27,386 nucleotides of DNA from Pararhodospirillum photometricum DSM 122 (GTDB lineage: Bacteria > Pseudomonadota > Alphaproteobacteria > Rhodospirillales > Rhodospirillaceae). The DNA is taken from NCBI RefSeq assembly GCF_000284415.1, contig NC_017059.1, forward strand, positions 761,737 to 789,122. The letters run 5' to 3'. Shown here in pieces: positions 1 through 9,306 of the stretch (its first letter is position 1; each line of letters starts with the position of its first letter). The notes below the pieces were generated by a model. That model was not told the origin of the DNA and did not search any database. It saw only the letters and a list, made by a program, of their open reading frames with translations. The position numbers and the translations under genes are program-made.

Positions 1-603
1 CCCGTTCCCGTTCGCGGATCAGGGCCGCGCCGGTCAGAACGATCGACAGCATGGTGACACCGTTGATGATCTCCATCACGGCGCCGAACCACGCCTGGAT
101 CAGGCTTGGGTTGTATCGTGCGCGCAACGCCAACGTGACCGGGGCCGGGGGACGGGGCGGGCGACGAAGCGCGTGACCTCTTGGGTGATCATCGTCTGGA
201 TGGAGAGGCTGCCCGTGAAGGCTTGGCTGATCATGTTGGCATCGACATTCAGTTGAACCGCCGGCTGCCGCCCAGCCAGGACATCGCGCTGAAACCCCGG
301 GGGGATATCCAGAACGAAGGTATAGGTTCCGGTGTCCAGGCCGCGATCGATGGCCGCGACCGAGATCAGGTCGGGGGGGCGGAAATGCGGGGGGTAGAAC
401 GCCGCCGCGAGCCGCTGGGACAAGGGAGAGGCATCCTCGTCCGCGATGGCGATCGGAGCATGGTGGAGCGTGTCCGGAATGGCGGTGGCCGCCACGTAAA
501 TCCCCAGGCTGAAGACATGGAGAATCAAAATTATCATGATGCGGTCACCGGCCAGACCGCGCAACTCCTTGACACCAAGACGAAAAATTGAGGCGATCGC
601 CAT
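1..603 (-). CDS. yhhJ: YhhJ-like ABC-2 permease (partial, frameshifted)
   Basis: Membrane permease subunit, last gene of the tolC-like/yhiI/rbbA/yhhJ module; its 3' end lies beyond the window. The start at 603 has AGGAGA about 8 bases upstream and lies 4 bases after the rbbA stop. The N-terminus has one membrane segment (about residues 22-40) and then the extracytoplasmic domain typical of ABC-2 permeases. It resembles E. coli YhhJ from memory (for example the PIAIAD, FQRDVLAGRQP and SQAFTG blocks). The frame is lost in a G/C-rich stretch at about 140-170. Downstream, homology continues in the frame shifted by -1, with RYNPS, WFGAVMEIIN and LTGAALIRERE. A one-base deletion, or a sequencing error, is the simplest reading. 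Family assignment is firm; whether the gene is functional is uncertain. Confidence 0.8.
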
Positions 604-607
604 GGTG

Positions 608-3394
608 TCATTTCTCCTGTTTCTTGAGGAGAGCAATGCACAGGCCCATCAAGACCACGGCGCTGGCGGCCAGAGGGAGCAAAAACGGCCAGAGGTCGGC
701 AAAGCCCAGGGCTTTGGAAAAGGTTCCGCGCGTAATGATCAGAAAATACGTGGCGGGAAAGATCCGCCCGATCACCGCCCCCACGCCTTCCAACGACGAC
801 ACCGGATTGATCAGCCCAGCGTATTGAAGCGCCGGGATGAGGGTGCCGATGGCCGTGCCCAGAACGGCGGAAATCTGGCTGCGCATGAACGTGGACATCA
901 CCAGCCCCAAGGCCGTGGCCGCCACTCCGTAAATCAGGGCCGCCGTGCTGAGGAACATCAGGCTGCCGGTCAGGGGAACCTGGAACACCACGGTGACCAA
1001 AAGGGTCATGAGGGCAAAATTGACCATGCTTAACGCGAGGTAGGGAAGCTGCTTGCCGATCAGGAATTCGCTGCGTGTCACCGGCGTGACATACAGATTG
1101 ACGATGGAGCCCAGCTCTTTTTCCCGCACCACGCTTAAGGCCGTTAGCATGGCGGGAATCATCAGCAGCAACAGCGGGATCATGGCCGGGGCCAGGGCCA
1201 CGACGCTGATCACATCTGGGTTGTATCGAAATCGTATTTCGACGACGACCGGACTTCCCTTCGGCCTGGTTCCCAGCCGACGACGCGCTGTGTCGCTCAC
1301 CCAACCGGCGTGCAGGGCTTGCAGGTAGGATTGGATGGTCTCGCCGCGTTGGGGCATGGCGCCATCCACCCATACTCCGATCTCGACCGGGGTTGCACGG
1401 TCCACGGAGCGACCGAAGCCTGGCGGGAATTCGATGGCGACGGCAATCGTGCCGCTTCGTAAACGCCGTTCCAGGTCCGCTTCGTCGAGGAGCGGCGGCT
1501 GTTCAACGAAGGAGGAGGACCCAGCCAGAGCCAAGACATAATCCCGGCTCAACGCGGTGTCATCGTGGTCGAGAACGGCAAAAGGGACGTTGTCCACATC
1601 AAGGCTGAGGCCATAGCCCATGATCAACATCAAAATCACGGTGCCCAGCAACGCCAAGGTGGCCCGGAGCGGGTCACGGCGCAGTTCCAGCGTTTCGCAG
1701 CGCGTATAGCACCCCAGACGGCGCATGCTGAACCTCGCGCTCCCCGCCGCCCCCCAGGGGAAGGGAGCCGGCGCCCCGTCTTTGGCCGTGTTTGGGGCAG
1801 CCTGGGGAGGGGGGGCGTTCCCCCCGGCCGCCGTCAAGGCGCCGATGAACGCGGCTTCCAAGGTGGTCGCGCCCTCGCGGGCCATGACCCCCGCCGGGGT
1901 GTCGCACACCAAGACCCGCCCGGCATGCATCAAGGAGATCCGGTCACAGCGCGCCGCTTCGTTCATGAAGTGGGTCGAGATAAAAATGGTGACGTGGTCG
2001 TGGCGCGACAGGTCGGCGATCCTTTGCCAAAACTGGTCGCGGGCGATGGGGTCAACGCCCGAGGTCGGCTCGTCCAAGATCAGCACGTCTGGTTTGTGCA
2101 CCATGGCCACAGCCAGAGACAGCCGTTGGCGGACCCCCAGGGGCAAGCTGTCGGGCAGGGCATCCACCACCCCCCCCAGGTCGAAGCGTTCAATCATCTC
2201 GTGGACCCGGGCTGGGATCTCATCCGCCGGAACGCTGAAAAGTTGCGCGTGCAAAAAGAGGTTGTTCTTGACGCTCAGTTCCGCATACAGGGAAAAAGCC
2301 TGGGTCATGTAGCCGACCCGCCGACGCAGGGCCCGGTCCACCGTGGCCACGCGCCCCCCAAACAACCACGCCTCGCCGTCGCTGGCCTTGAGCAAGCCGG
2401 TCAGCATTTTCATGGTGGTGGTCTTGCCGCACCCGTTCGAGCCGAGAAAACCAAAGATCTCCCCACGCTCAATCCGAAAATCGACATGATCGACGGCGGT
2501 AAAAGTCCCAAAGCGGGCCGTGAGTCCCCGCGCCTCGATCACCACATCGTGCGCCGTGTCGGCCGGGCGCGGGCCAATCACGACGGGGCGGTGCCGTCGG
2601 CGCTGCTCCTCGGGCATCAAGGCGATGAAGGCCTCTTCCAAGGTCGCGGCCTCGGTGCGGGCCAGCAAGGCCGCGGGGGAGCCCTGGGCGATAATCCGGC
2701 CCGCATGCATCGCAACCAGAAGCTCGAAGCGGGCCGCTTCTTCCATGTATGCGGTGGCGACCAGGATGCTCATGCCCGGTCGCGTGGCACGGATCTGTTC
2801 CACCAAGTCCCAGAACTGCCCGCGCGACAAGGGATCGACCCCGGTCGTGGGCTCGTCAAGGATCAGCAGGTCCGGGTCATGAATCAGGGCACAGCACAAG
2901 CCCAGCTTCTGCTTCATGCCACCCGACAGCTTGCCCGCAGGTCGCTCGCGAAACGCCTGTAAGCCGGTTTTGGTCAGCAAGGTATCGATCCGGCTCGCCC
3001 TCTCGTCCTTGCCCTGACCGAACAGCCCGGCAAAGAACTCGAGATTCTCGACCACCGACAAGGTTGCATACAGATTGCGCCCCAGCCCCTGGGGCATGAA
3101 GGCGATCCGGGGGCACACCCGGGCCCGGTGCCGGGCATCGGCCATGTCGCCGCCCAGGACCCGCACCCCCCCCACCTGCCCCCGCCGTGCCCCGGCGATC
3201 AGGCTGAACAGGGTTGATTTCCCCACCCCGTCCGGGCCGATCACGCCGATGGTTTGTCCCCCGGGCAAGCAAAGGCTTACGCCATCGAGCGCCAGGGTTG
3301 CCCCATAGCGCAGACTGACGCCCTCAAGCCGGATCTCCGAGGAGAGGGCAGGGGGGGGAGGAGACAAGACCGCGCGACGTCCGAGTTGACTCAT
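608..3394 (-). CDS. rbbA: RbbA/YhiH-like double-ABC ATPase fused to ABC-2 permease
   Basis: Large fusion protein with two cytoplasmic ABC ATPase domains and a C-terminal membrane domain, matching E. coli RbbA (ribosome-associated ATPase, about 910 aa) in size and layout. Residue numbers count from a GTG at 3427 (939 aa). NBD1 has Walker A GPDGVGKS (64-71), signature LSGGM (167-171) and Walker [10 protein letters not shown] (191-199). NBD2 has Walker [10 protein letters not shown] (329-337), a degenerate signature LPLGV (428-432) and DEPTSGVDP (452-460). The H-loop His is present in NBD2 (STH, 486) but is Tyr in NBD1 (227). The membrane part runs from about 588 to the end. The ATG at 3394 is preferred because GGAG lies upstream; the GTG at 3427 remains possible. 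A 33-bp direct repeat covers the start region. It lies between yhiI-like and yhhJ-like genes in the E. coli order. Confidence 0.88.
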   Translation of the reverse strand: MSQLGRRAVLSPPPPALSSEIRLEGVSLRYGATLALDGVSLCLPGGQTIGVIGPDGVGKSTLFSLIAGARRGQVGGVRVLGGDMADARHRARVCPRIAFMPQGLGRNLYATLSVVENLEFFAGLFGQGKDERASRIDTLLTKTGLQAFRERPAGKLSGGMKQKLGLCCALIHDPDLLILDEPTTGVDPLSRGQFWDLVEQIRATRPGMSILVATAYMEEAARFELLVAMHAGRIIAQGSPAALLARTEAATLEEAFIALMPEEQRRRHRPVVIGPRPADTAHDVVIEARGLTARFGTFTAVDHVDFRIERGEIFGFLGSNGCGKTTTMKMLTGLLKASDGEAWLFGGRVATVDRALRRRVGYMTQAFSLYAELSVKNNLFLHAQLFSVPADEIPARVHEMIERFDLGGVVDALPDSLPLGVRQRLSLAVAMVHKPDVLILDEPTSGVDPIARDQFWQRIADLSRHDHVTIFISTHFMNEAARCDRISLMHAGRVLVCDTPAGVMAREGATTLEAAFIGALTAAGGNAPPPQAAPNTAKDGAPAPFPWGAAGSARFSMRRLGCYTRCETLELRRDPLRATLALLGTVILMLIMGYGLSLDVDNVPFAVLDHDDTALSRDYVLALAGSSSFVEQPPLLDEADLERRLRSGTIAVAIEFPPGFGRSVDRATPVEIGVWVDGAMPQRGETIQSYLQALHAGWVSDTARRRLGTRPKGSPVVVEIRFRYNPDVISVVALAPAMIPLLLLMIPAMLTALSVVREKELGSIVNLYVTPVTRSEFLIGKQLPYLALSMVNFALMTLLVTVVFQVPLTGSLMFLSTAALIYGVAATALGLVMSTFMRSQISAVLGTAIGTLIPALQYAGLINPVSSLEGVGAVIGRIFPATYFLIITRGTFSKALGFADLWPFLLPLAASAVVLMGLCIALLKKQEK

Positions 3395-3452
3395 CCGGGG
3401 TTCCGCTCCGCTGATCTGGGACCGCACGACGTCCGCCGTGACTCATCCGGGG
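3368..3452. repeat. Imperfect 33-bp direct repeat at the rbbA start
   Basis: Copies at 3368-3400 and 3420-3452 match at 29 of 33 bases, with a 52-bp period. Each copy contains, on the minus strand, an ATG followed by codons for Met-Ser-x-x-Gly-Arg-Arg-Ala-Val. Because 52 is not a multiple of three, only the inner ATG (3394) is in frame with rbbA. The outer ATG (3446) opens a short out-of-frame reading frame. It looks like a small tandem duplication of the original 5' end. Confidence 0.8.
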
Positions 3453-3474
3453 GAGACTCAAGAGGGCGGGAGGG

Positions 3475-4575
3475 TTAGTCCGGCACATGCAGGGCCAGCG
3501 ATGCCGGCCACGCCTGGGTGGGATCGATCCGAACATAGGCCATCCCGGGCAAGCCGGTTTTCACGGAGCGGCTGAATTTGCGCAGCAAGGCCGGGTCGAG
3601 CTGTCCGCGCACCCGGAACATCAGCTTCTGACGCTCGCTGGCGGTTTCCACCGATTTGGGCGTGAACTGGGCAACGTCGGCGACGAAGGACACCCGCGCC
3701 GGGATCACCCATTGGGGAGCGGCATCCAAGATCAGCCGGACCTCGCTGCCCAGCCTCAAGGTGCCGACCGCGGTTTCAGGCAGGAAAAAGGTCATGTACA
3801 CATCTGAAAGATCGACAAGGTTCAGAACCTTGCCGCCCGCCGCCACCACCTCGGAGGGTTGTGCCACGCGATATTGAACCCGCCCGTCGCGCGGCGCTTT
3901 GAGGGCGCTGTCGTCGAGATCGGCCTGGATGCGGGCCACCGTGGCTCGGGCGGCGTCGGCACCGGCGTTGGCGCCCCCTACCTGGGCTTGGGCGGTGACG
4001 ATGGCGGCGTCGGCCGCTGCCACCTGGGCCACGGCCACCCCCACCGCGGCCTGGCTCCCCTCTTGGAGCGCCAGATCGTCGTCGTACTCCTGTACCGCGA
4101 CCGCCCCTTCGCGCGACAGGGTGCGTGAGCGCGCGAGGCGCTTGGTGGCCACCTTCAACTCGGCCTTGCGCTGGGTCAGCACGGCGAGGGCTGCCGCGTG
4201 CTCGCTGCGGCGCTGGGCGACCTGACTTGCGGCAATGGCAATGGCGCTTTGGGCTTTGCTCAGGTCGGCTTGCGCCGCGTCGTGGGTGGCCTCAAGGACC
4301 GAGGTATCCATCCGCGCGACCACCTGCCCGCGCTGGACCATCTCCCCCTCATTCACCAGGATATCAGCCAGCCGACCGGGTGTTTTGGCCGCGACGTCAA
4401 TCTCGACGGCTTCAATCCGCCCGTTCCCACTCGCAAATCCCTCGGCCAGCCCCCGGGGGGTCACCGCCCACCCCACGGCGCCGGCGGCGCCCAGGCCCAG
4501 CAGCAAGAGCACGCCACCAAGGATCCAGGGCCGGCGGCGGGGCGGGGGGGCTGAAGGGGCGTCTGGATCGGTCAT
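3475..4575 (-). CDS. yhiI: YhiI-like HlyD-family membrane fusion protein
   Basis: Periplasmic adaptor of 366 aa linking an inner-membrane ABC exporter to an outer-membrane channel. It has one N-terminal membrane anchor (about residues 17-37). A first lipoyl half-motif (AAKTPGRLADILVNEGEMV) is followed by an Ala/Gln-rich alpha-helical hairpin (about 95-210). The second lipoyl half has LKAPRDGRVQYRVA and is followed by VDLSDVYMTFFLP. These blocks closely resemble E. coli YhiI as I remember it. Its start codon overlaps the stop of the upstream channel gene (ATGA at 4572-4575), so the two are translationally coupled. rbbA follows after about 80 bases. Function as the adaptor for RbbA/YhhJ is inferred from order and family; the substrate is unknown. 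Confidence 0.92.
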   Translation of the reverse strand: MTDPDAPSAPPPRRRPWILGGVLLLLGLGAAGAVGWAVTPRGLAEGFASGNGRIEAVEIDVAAKTPGRLADILVNEGEMVQRGQVVARMDTSVLEATHDAAQADLSKAQSAIAIAASQVAQRRSEHAAALAVLTQRKAELKVATKRLARSRTLSREGAVAVQEYDDDLALQEGSQAAVGVAVAQVAAADAAIVTAQAQVGGANAGADAARATVARIQADLDDSALKAPRDGRVQYRVAQPSEVVAAGGKVLNLVDLSDVYMTFFLPETAVGTLRLGSEVRLILDAAPQWVIPARVSFVADVAQFTPKSVETASERQKLMFRVRGQLDPALLRKFSRSVKTGLPGMAYVRIDPTQAWPASLALHVPD

Positions 4576-5861
4576 GGGGTCGTCCCGGTTGGGGTCTCGA
4601 AGACGGGCGTCGGGGGGGCGGAGGGGGCATCCGGTCCGCCGCCCAGGGCGGTGAACAGCGTCACCTCGCTCGACAGACGCGCCCGGCGGGTCTCGATCAA
4701 GGTCTGCTCGATGGCAAACAGGTCGCGTTGGGCCTCCAGCACCTCCAGGTGTGGCGCCGCCCCGTTGCGGTAGCGCAGGTCGGACAGGCGGGCGCGTTCG
4801 GTCAACGCCGCCAAGGTGCGGTTTTGCGCCTCCACTTGGCGGCCCAACCAGTGCCGCGCCGCCAAGGCATCGGCGACATCGCGAAAAGCGCCTTGGACCG
4901 TCCGCTCGTAGTCAGCCACGGCGGCGGCGCGTTGGGCCTTGGCGTCGCTCAGGGCCCCGTGCAGGCGGCCTGCGTCGAAAACCGGGGTCAGAATGCTCTC
5001 GGCCAGGGTCCACGCTCCGCTTCCCGGTGAAAACAAGCCGTCCAGGGCCGCGCTGGCCGTTCCCATGCTGCCGGTAAGGGCAATGCGCGGGAAAAAAGCC
5101 GCCCGGGCCACGCCGATATCGGCCTCGGCGGCACGCAGGCGGCTTTCGGCGGCTCGAATATCGGGCCGCTGCTCCAGCAGGTCGGAGGGCACGCCGGGAG
5201 GCAGGTCGCGGACCACCACCGCATCCAACGCCGACAGCGGCACCACGGTGTCTTCCACCGGACGCCCCACCAGGAGTGCTAGGGCATGAAGGGTCTCGTC
5301 GCGCCGCTGCTCCAGGGCAATCACTGCGCTTTCGGCTTGGCCCAGCAAGGTGTCGGCCTGGGTCATGTCCAAACGCGGCGCCGCCCCGACCTCGTAGCGG
5401 CGCCGTGCGATGCGTGCGGAGTCGCGGCGACTGGCCGTCGTGCGCCGCGCCAGGGCGATGCGCTCGTCCAGGTCACGGCCTAGCAGCCAAGTGTGGGCCA
5501 CTTCGGCCACCACCGTGAGGGCCACGGCACGGCGTGCCTCGTCGCTCGCCAGCCATCGCGCCAGGGCACTCGCTTCGAGATTGTGTACTCGACCCCATAA
5601 ATCCAGTTCCCAACGGGCCTGCACCGAGGCCTGAACGGTATTGGCGGCCATAACCTTGCCGGAGGGAGACAAGTCGGCCGGGGTTCGCGAGCGCTCCAGC
5701 GTTGATCCCGCCGTGATCTGTGGCCAGAGGTCGGCCTGTTGGATCCGCGTCTGACTTCGGGCGCTTTCCACCCGCTGGAGGGCGATCCGCAGGTCGCGGT
5801 TGTGGGCCAGCGCGGCGTCGAGGGTGGCGATTAGGGCGGGGGCGACAAAAAACTGTCGCCA
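4572..5861 (-). CDS. TolC/NodT-family outer membrane efflux protein, 5'-truncated
   Basis: Outer-membrane factor of a tripartite exporter (OEP family, NodT-type). Recognisable sequence starts at WRQFFVAPALIATLD (codon at 5859-5861), which normally sits about 60-80 residues into NodT proteins after the signal peptide and lipobox Cys. The two OEP repeats follow: NRDLRIALQRVE...QADLWPQI near the start, and QRPDIRAAESRLRAAEADIG...FFPRIALTGS in the second half. The reading frame stays open upstream to 6257, but that part is low-complexity Arg-rich antisense of the neighbouring TPR gene and has no credible start. Signal peptide, lipobox and ribosome binding site are missing, so the gene is probably not exported or expressed as it stands. 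The 3' end overlaps the yhiI-like start. Confidence 0.85.
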   Translation of the reverse strand, partial: WRQFFVAPALIATLDAALAHNRDLRIALQRVESARSQTRIQQADLWPQITAGSTLERSRTPADLSPSGKVMAANTVQASVQARWELDLWGRVHNLEASALARWLASDEARRAVALTVVAEVAHTWLLGRDLDERIALARRTTASRRDSARIARRRYEVGAAPRLDMTQADTLLGQAESAVIALEQRRDETLHALALLVGRPVEDTVVPLSALDAVVVRDLPPGVPSDLLEQRPDIRAAESRLRAAEADIGVARAAFFPRIALTGSMGTASAALDGLFSPGSGAWTLAESILTPVFDAGRLHGALSDAKAQRAAAVADYERTVQGAFRDVADALAARHWLGRQVEAQNRTLAALTERARLSDLRYRNGAAPHLEVLEAQRDLFAIEQTLIETRRARLSSEVTLFTALGGGPDAPSAPPTPVFETPTGTTP

Positions 5862-5868
5862 GTGAGCC

Positions 5869-7551
5869 TTGCGCGACCATCTGGCCGAGGATCCCGACAG
5901 CGGCCTGCGCCTGATGACCCGCCTCGCCCGGCGCCTCACCACCTTGAGCGAACGGGTCGGCGGCCCCGAGCCCTCGGCGTTGACCCGCGACGCCCTGGCC
6001 GCCGCCTCGGGGCCCCGCTGGCTGCGCTGGCTGGGCCGCCTGCTGCCCGGCCGGCGCCGCTCCAATGCCGGAGCCATGTGGGTGGTCTCGGCCTCACGGC
6101 TGGAGCAACCCTTGCGTCTGGTGGTCGCCAGCTTGCCCAACGACGACGGTGATGCCCAGCGCGCCCGCCTCCTCGCCGCCTTGGAGCCTCTGGGCGGGAT
6201 CAGCGTCAAGGGCGTCTCACGCGCCGTCGAGGTCACAAACGAGGACGATCCGCTCACCGCCCTGGCCCAGGCCGGCCGTCAGGCGCGCGCCTTGCTCGAT
6301 CGCGAAAACGCGGACTTGGTCGTCTGGGGCCTCGTTGATCCCGCCGCCGCCTTGGTGGAACTGCATTTCACCGGCTTGGCCCAGGCCGACGATGACCGGC
6401 CCGGCCTGCCCCACGCCCTGACGTGGCTTGCCCTGCCGCTTGACTTCGGCCCCGAGTGGACGCCTTTGGTGCGCGCCATCACGCTGGCCGCCATTGAACC
6501 CCGGGGCGAAGGGCAGGCCAGTTCCCTGCTGGCCGTACTGCCGGCGGCAGTCGAGGACGCGCGCCCCCTGGGCCTGGAGCCCCCCGCCGGCTTCGGCCCG
6601 GCCGAGCAGACCGCCATCTTGTCGTGCTACGGCCACGCCTGCGCCGCCCTCGGCCATCTGGCCCGCGACACGGTGTGGAGCGAAACCGCCGTGGATGCCT
6701 ACGGCACGGCCCTGGGCCTGCTGCCGCCCGACGCCGATTTGGAGTGGGCCTTTTTGCATCGCTCCATCGGTCTCGCTTTGCAGGGGATGGGCGAACGCAC
6801 CGATTCTCTCGACGCCCTCACCCGGGCAGCGGAAGCCTACCGTGGCGCGCTCGACGCCCTGCCCCGCGCGGAGCATCCCCGCGACTGGGCCGGCCTTCAA
6901 GTCCGCCTGGGCATGGTGCTCTACAAGCACGCCTTGCTCGATGGCGCGGTGGAGTCGCTCAAGGAGCCGCTGCAATGCCTGCAAGGCGCCATGCAGCTGT
7001 TCACCCGCGCCGAGCATCCGGGCAAGTGGGCCGATCTGATGAACACCATTTCCCAGGTCTTGCAGGTCTACGGCGACCATATGCGCTCGGTGGCGATTTT
7101 GGAGCGGGCCGTCGATGCCTGCAAACAAGCCCTCAGCGTGCGCACCTACGAGGCGGCCCCCCTGGCCTGGGCCGCCACCCAGAACACCTTGGGCTCGGCT
7201 CTGTTCCTGCTTGCCAAGCACGCCCAGAAGCGCGCGCCCCTGGAAGATGCCGCCGAGGCTTTTCGCAAGGCGCTGGGCACCTACCGCATGATGAGCCTGG
7301 AGCGCGCCGCCAGCGTCGCCGAAAGCAATCTGCGCCGCGTCGAGGACATGCTCAAACGGACCACCGGCCCGCGCCTGCTGGCCGATCCGGCCTGGGCCGA
7401 ACGACCGGGTGCCATCAACAGCCGCGTCGATTGGGATCCCGTATCGGCGGCGGCGCGTGGGGCGCGGCGGCGGGCCGAGAAAGAGGATCTGGACGAAGAC
7501 GAGGACGAGCCCGACAAGGGAGACCGCGCGGCGCCCTCCCCCTCGGCGTGA
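5869..7551 (+). CDS. TPR protein with remnant of a cNMP-binding domain, 5'-truncated
   Basis: The frame is closed by TGA at 5863-5865, and the first possible start is TTG at 5869 with no ribosome binding site. The first 30 residues (DHLAEDPDSGLRLMTRLARRL) look like the C-terminal helix of a Crp/cNMP-binding domain, so the N-terminal domain appears to be lost. A central domain (about residues 70-235) is of unknown type. TPR-like helical pairs follow in about 45-residue units (about 245-475), recognisable by AEHPRDWAGLQVRLGMVLY, AEHPGKWADLMNTISQVL and PLAWAATQNTLGSALF. The tail is acidic (EDLDEDEDEPDKGD). It may have been a scaffold or regulator responding to a nucleotide; that is inference. 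Downstream starts at 5914 (Met16) or 6076 (Met70) are possible. Confidence 0.7.
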   Translation: MRDHLAEDPDSGLRLMTRLARRLTTLSERVGGPEPSALTRDALAAASGPRWLRWLGRLLPGRRRSNAGAMWVVSASRLEQPLRLVVASLPNDDGDAQRARLLAALEPLGGISVKGVSRAVEVTNEDDPLTALAQAGRQARALLDRENADLVVWGLVDPAAALVELHFTGLAQADDDRPGLPHALTWLALPLDFGPEWTPLVRAITLAAIEPRGEGQASSLLAVLPAAVEDARPLGLEPPAGFGPAEQTAILSCYGHACAALGHLARDTVWSETAVDAYGTALGLLPPDADLEWAFLHRSIGLALQGMGERTDSLDALTRAAEAYRGALDALPRAEHPRDWAGLQVRLGMVLYKHALLDGAVESLKEPLQCLQGAMQLFTRAEHPGKWADLMNTISQVLQVYGDHMRSVAILERAVDACKQALSVRTYEAAPLAWAATQNTLGSALFLLAKHAQKRAPLEDAAEAFRKALGTYRMMSLERAASVAESNLRRVEDMLKRTTGPRLLADPAWAERPGAINSRVDWDPVSAAARGARRRAEKEDLDEDEDEPDKGDRAAPSPSA

Positions 7552-7553
7552 CG

Positions 7554-7592
7554 CGAGGTCTGGGGGGCAGCCACCTCGGCCTGTCCTTTTTT
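7554..7592 (+). terminator. Rho-independent terminator after the TPR gene
   Basis: CGAGGT (7554-7559) pairs with ACCTCG (7573-7578), with an inner CTG/CAG pair, and TTTTTT follows at 7587-7592. It starts 3 bases after the TPR stop. The sequence GGTCTGGGG resembles a decayed copy of the recurrent terminator element seen elsewhere in the window. Confidence 0.6.
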
Positions 7593-7624
7593 ACCTTCCG
7601 AACCGTCAATAGGAGAGCCGCAGC

Positions 7625-9114
7625 GTGGATCGCGAGACCGTCATCCTGGCCCTCGACCAGGGCACTACCAGCACCCGCGCCCTGGTTTTCGACGCCCAGG
7701 GCCGCACCCTGGCCACCGCGCAGCGGGAACTTAGCCAGCTTTATCCCCAAGATGGCTGGGTGGAACAAAACCCCGACGACCTCTAGTGTGACACCCTGAC
7801 GGTCTGGCGCCAAGTCCTGGAGCCGTGTGGCGGCCGGCCGTTGGGGGCCATCGGTATCACCAACCAGCGTGAGACCACCTTGGTGTGGGACCGGCGCACC
7901 GGCGCTCCGGTCTACAACGCCATTTCCTGGCAGGACCGGCGCGGCGCCCCTCGGTGCAAGGCGCTCGCCGCCCAGGGCCATGAAGGCCTGATCCAGGCGC
8001 GGACCGGCTTGCTGCTCGATAGCTATTTTTCAGCCACCAAGGTTGAGTGGATCTTAAACTCCGTGGCGGGTGCCCGCGAGGCGGCTCGCGCCGGGCATCT
8101 GGCCTTTGGCACGGTGGACAGCTACCTGCTTTGGCGCCTGACGGGCGGACGGGTGCATGCGACCGATGCCACCAACGCGTCGCGCACCATGCTGTTCAAC
8201 ATCCACAACCAGCGCTGGGACCCCCGACCTTCTGGAGTTGTTTGGGGTGCCGCTGGCCATGATGCCCGAGGTCCGAGACAGCGCCGCGCTGTTTGGCCAC
8301 ACCGATCCCGAGATCTATGGCCGGCCCGTGCCCATCGGCGGGATCGCCGGCGACCAGCACGCGGCGCTGATCGGCCAGGGCTGTGTCAACCGGGGCATGG
8401 TCAAGAGCACCTATGGCACGGGCTGCTTCATGCTAGCCAACACGGGCCCCAAGCCCCTGCCCTCCCACCATCGCCTGCTCACCACCTTGGCCTATCGCCT
8501 CCAGGGCGAACCGACCTACGCCCTGGAGGGCTCGATTTTCAACGCCGGAACCTCGGTGCAGTGGCTGCGTGACGAGTTGGGGGTGATCGGACAGGCCGCG
8601 ACCAGCGAGGTCCTGGCCCGGGGTCTCAAAAACAATCGGGGCGTGTATTTTGTGCCCGCCTTCACCGGCTTGGGCCGCCCCCTACTGGGACCCGCTGGCG
8701 CGGGGCGCGATTTTTGGGTTGGCACGCGATACCGGCGTGGCCGAACTGGTCCGCGCCGCCCTGGAGAGCGTGTGTTACCAGTCGGTTGACCTGCTTGATG
8801 CCATGGCGGCCGATGGCCTGCCGCGTCCCCCGGTGGTCCGCGTGGACGGCGGCATGGCCGCCAATACCTGGATGCTCGGCTTTCTCGCCGACATTCTGGG
8901 CGTGGCGGTCGAGCGCCCCGCCGAGACCGAAACCACCGCCCGCGGCGCCGCGATTCTGGCGGCCCTGAGCCTGGGGCTGATCTCCTCCCTGACCGACGCC
9001 TCTTGGGCGTGGCAAGGCGAGGCGCGCTTTGAGCCCACCTTGTCGTCGGCAGAGCGCGCTCCTCTGGTGGCCGGCTGGCGCAAGGCCGTGAGTCGGGTCC
9101 GCGAGACCGCCTGA
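7625..9114 (+). pseudogene. glpK: Glycerol kinase, broken by an amber codon and two frameshifts
   Basis: FGGY-family kinase that would phosphorylate glycerol to sn-glycerol-3-phosphate with ATP. The GTG start at 7625 has AGGAG at 7611-7615. [10 protein letters not shown] near the start, [33 protein letters not shown] and DGGMAANTWMLGFLADILGV cover the whole family length of about 495 codons. Three lesions are visible. (1) TAG at 7784-7786 replaces the Trp expected after NPDDL. (2) An extra C in the C5 run at 8221-8225 shifts the frame after QRWDP. (3) An extra base near 8674-8675 shifts it again before PYWDPLARGAIFGL. Lesions 2 and 3 lie in C-rich tracts and could be sequencing errors; the amber codon is a substitution and is harder to dismiss. 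No glpF or glpD is nearby. Confidence 0.85.
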
Positions 9115-9306
9115 CACCCCCTCTCCCTTGGTTGATGTTCCCCCTCCCCCGTCGAAAATCTCCCCCTCACGCCCTCAGGCTTCCGTAGGGGGAAGACGGA
9201 TCTTCGCCAGAGCCTGCGCCGGCAGGCACGTTCGCGCTTGGCCCGAGGGGGTGTTTGGAGTATCACCAAGGGGTGGCAGGGTCTTTTCTGGGGTAATTGA
9301 CCGATC

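Noticed and set aside
1565..2962. A 465-codon plus-strand frame over rbbA
   Set aside because: Low-complexity His/Arg/Gly-rich composition and full overlap with the well-supported ATPase on the other strand.
5862..6257. N-terminal extension of the channel protein frame up to 6257
   Set aside because: Arg/Ser-rich antisense of the TPR gene with no signal peptide, lipobox or ribosome binding site; not part of a real protein.
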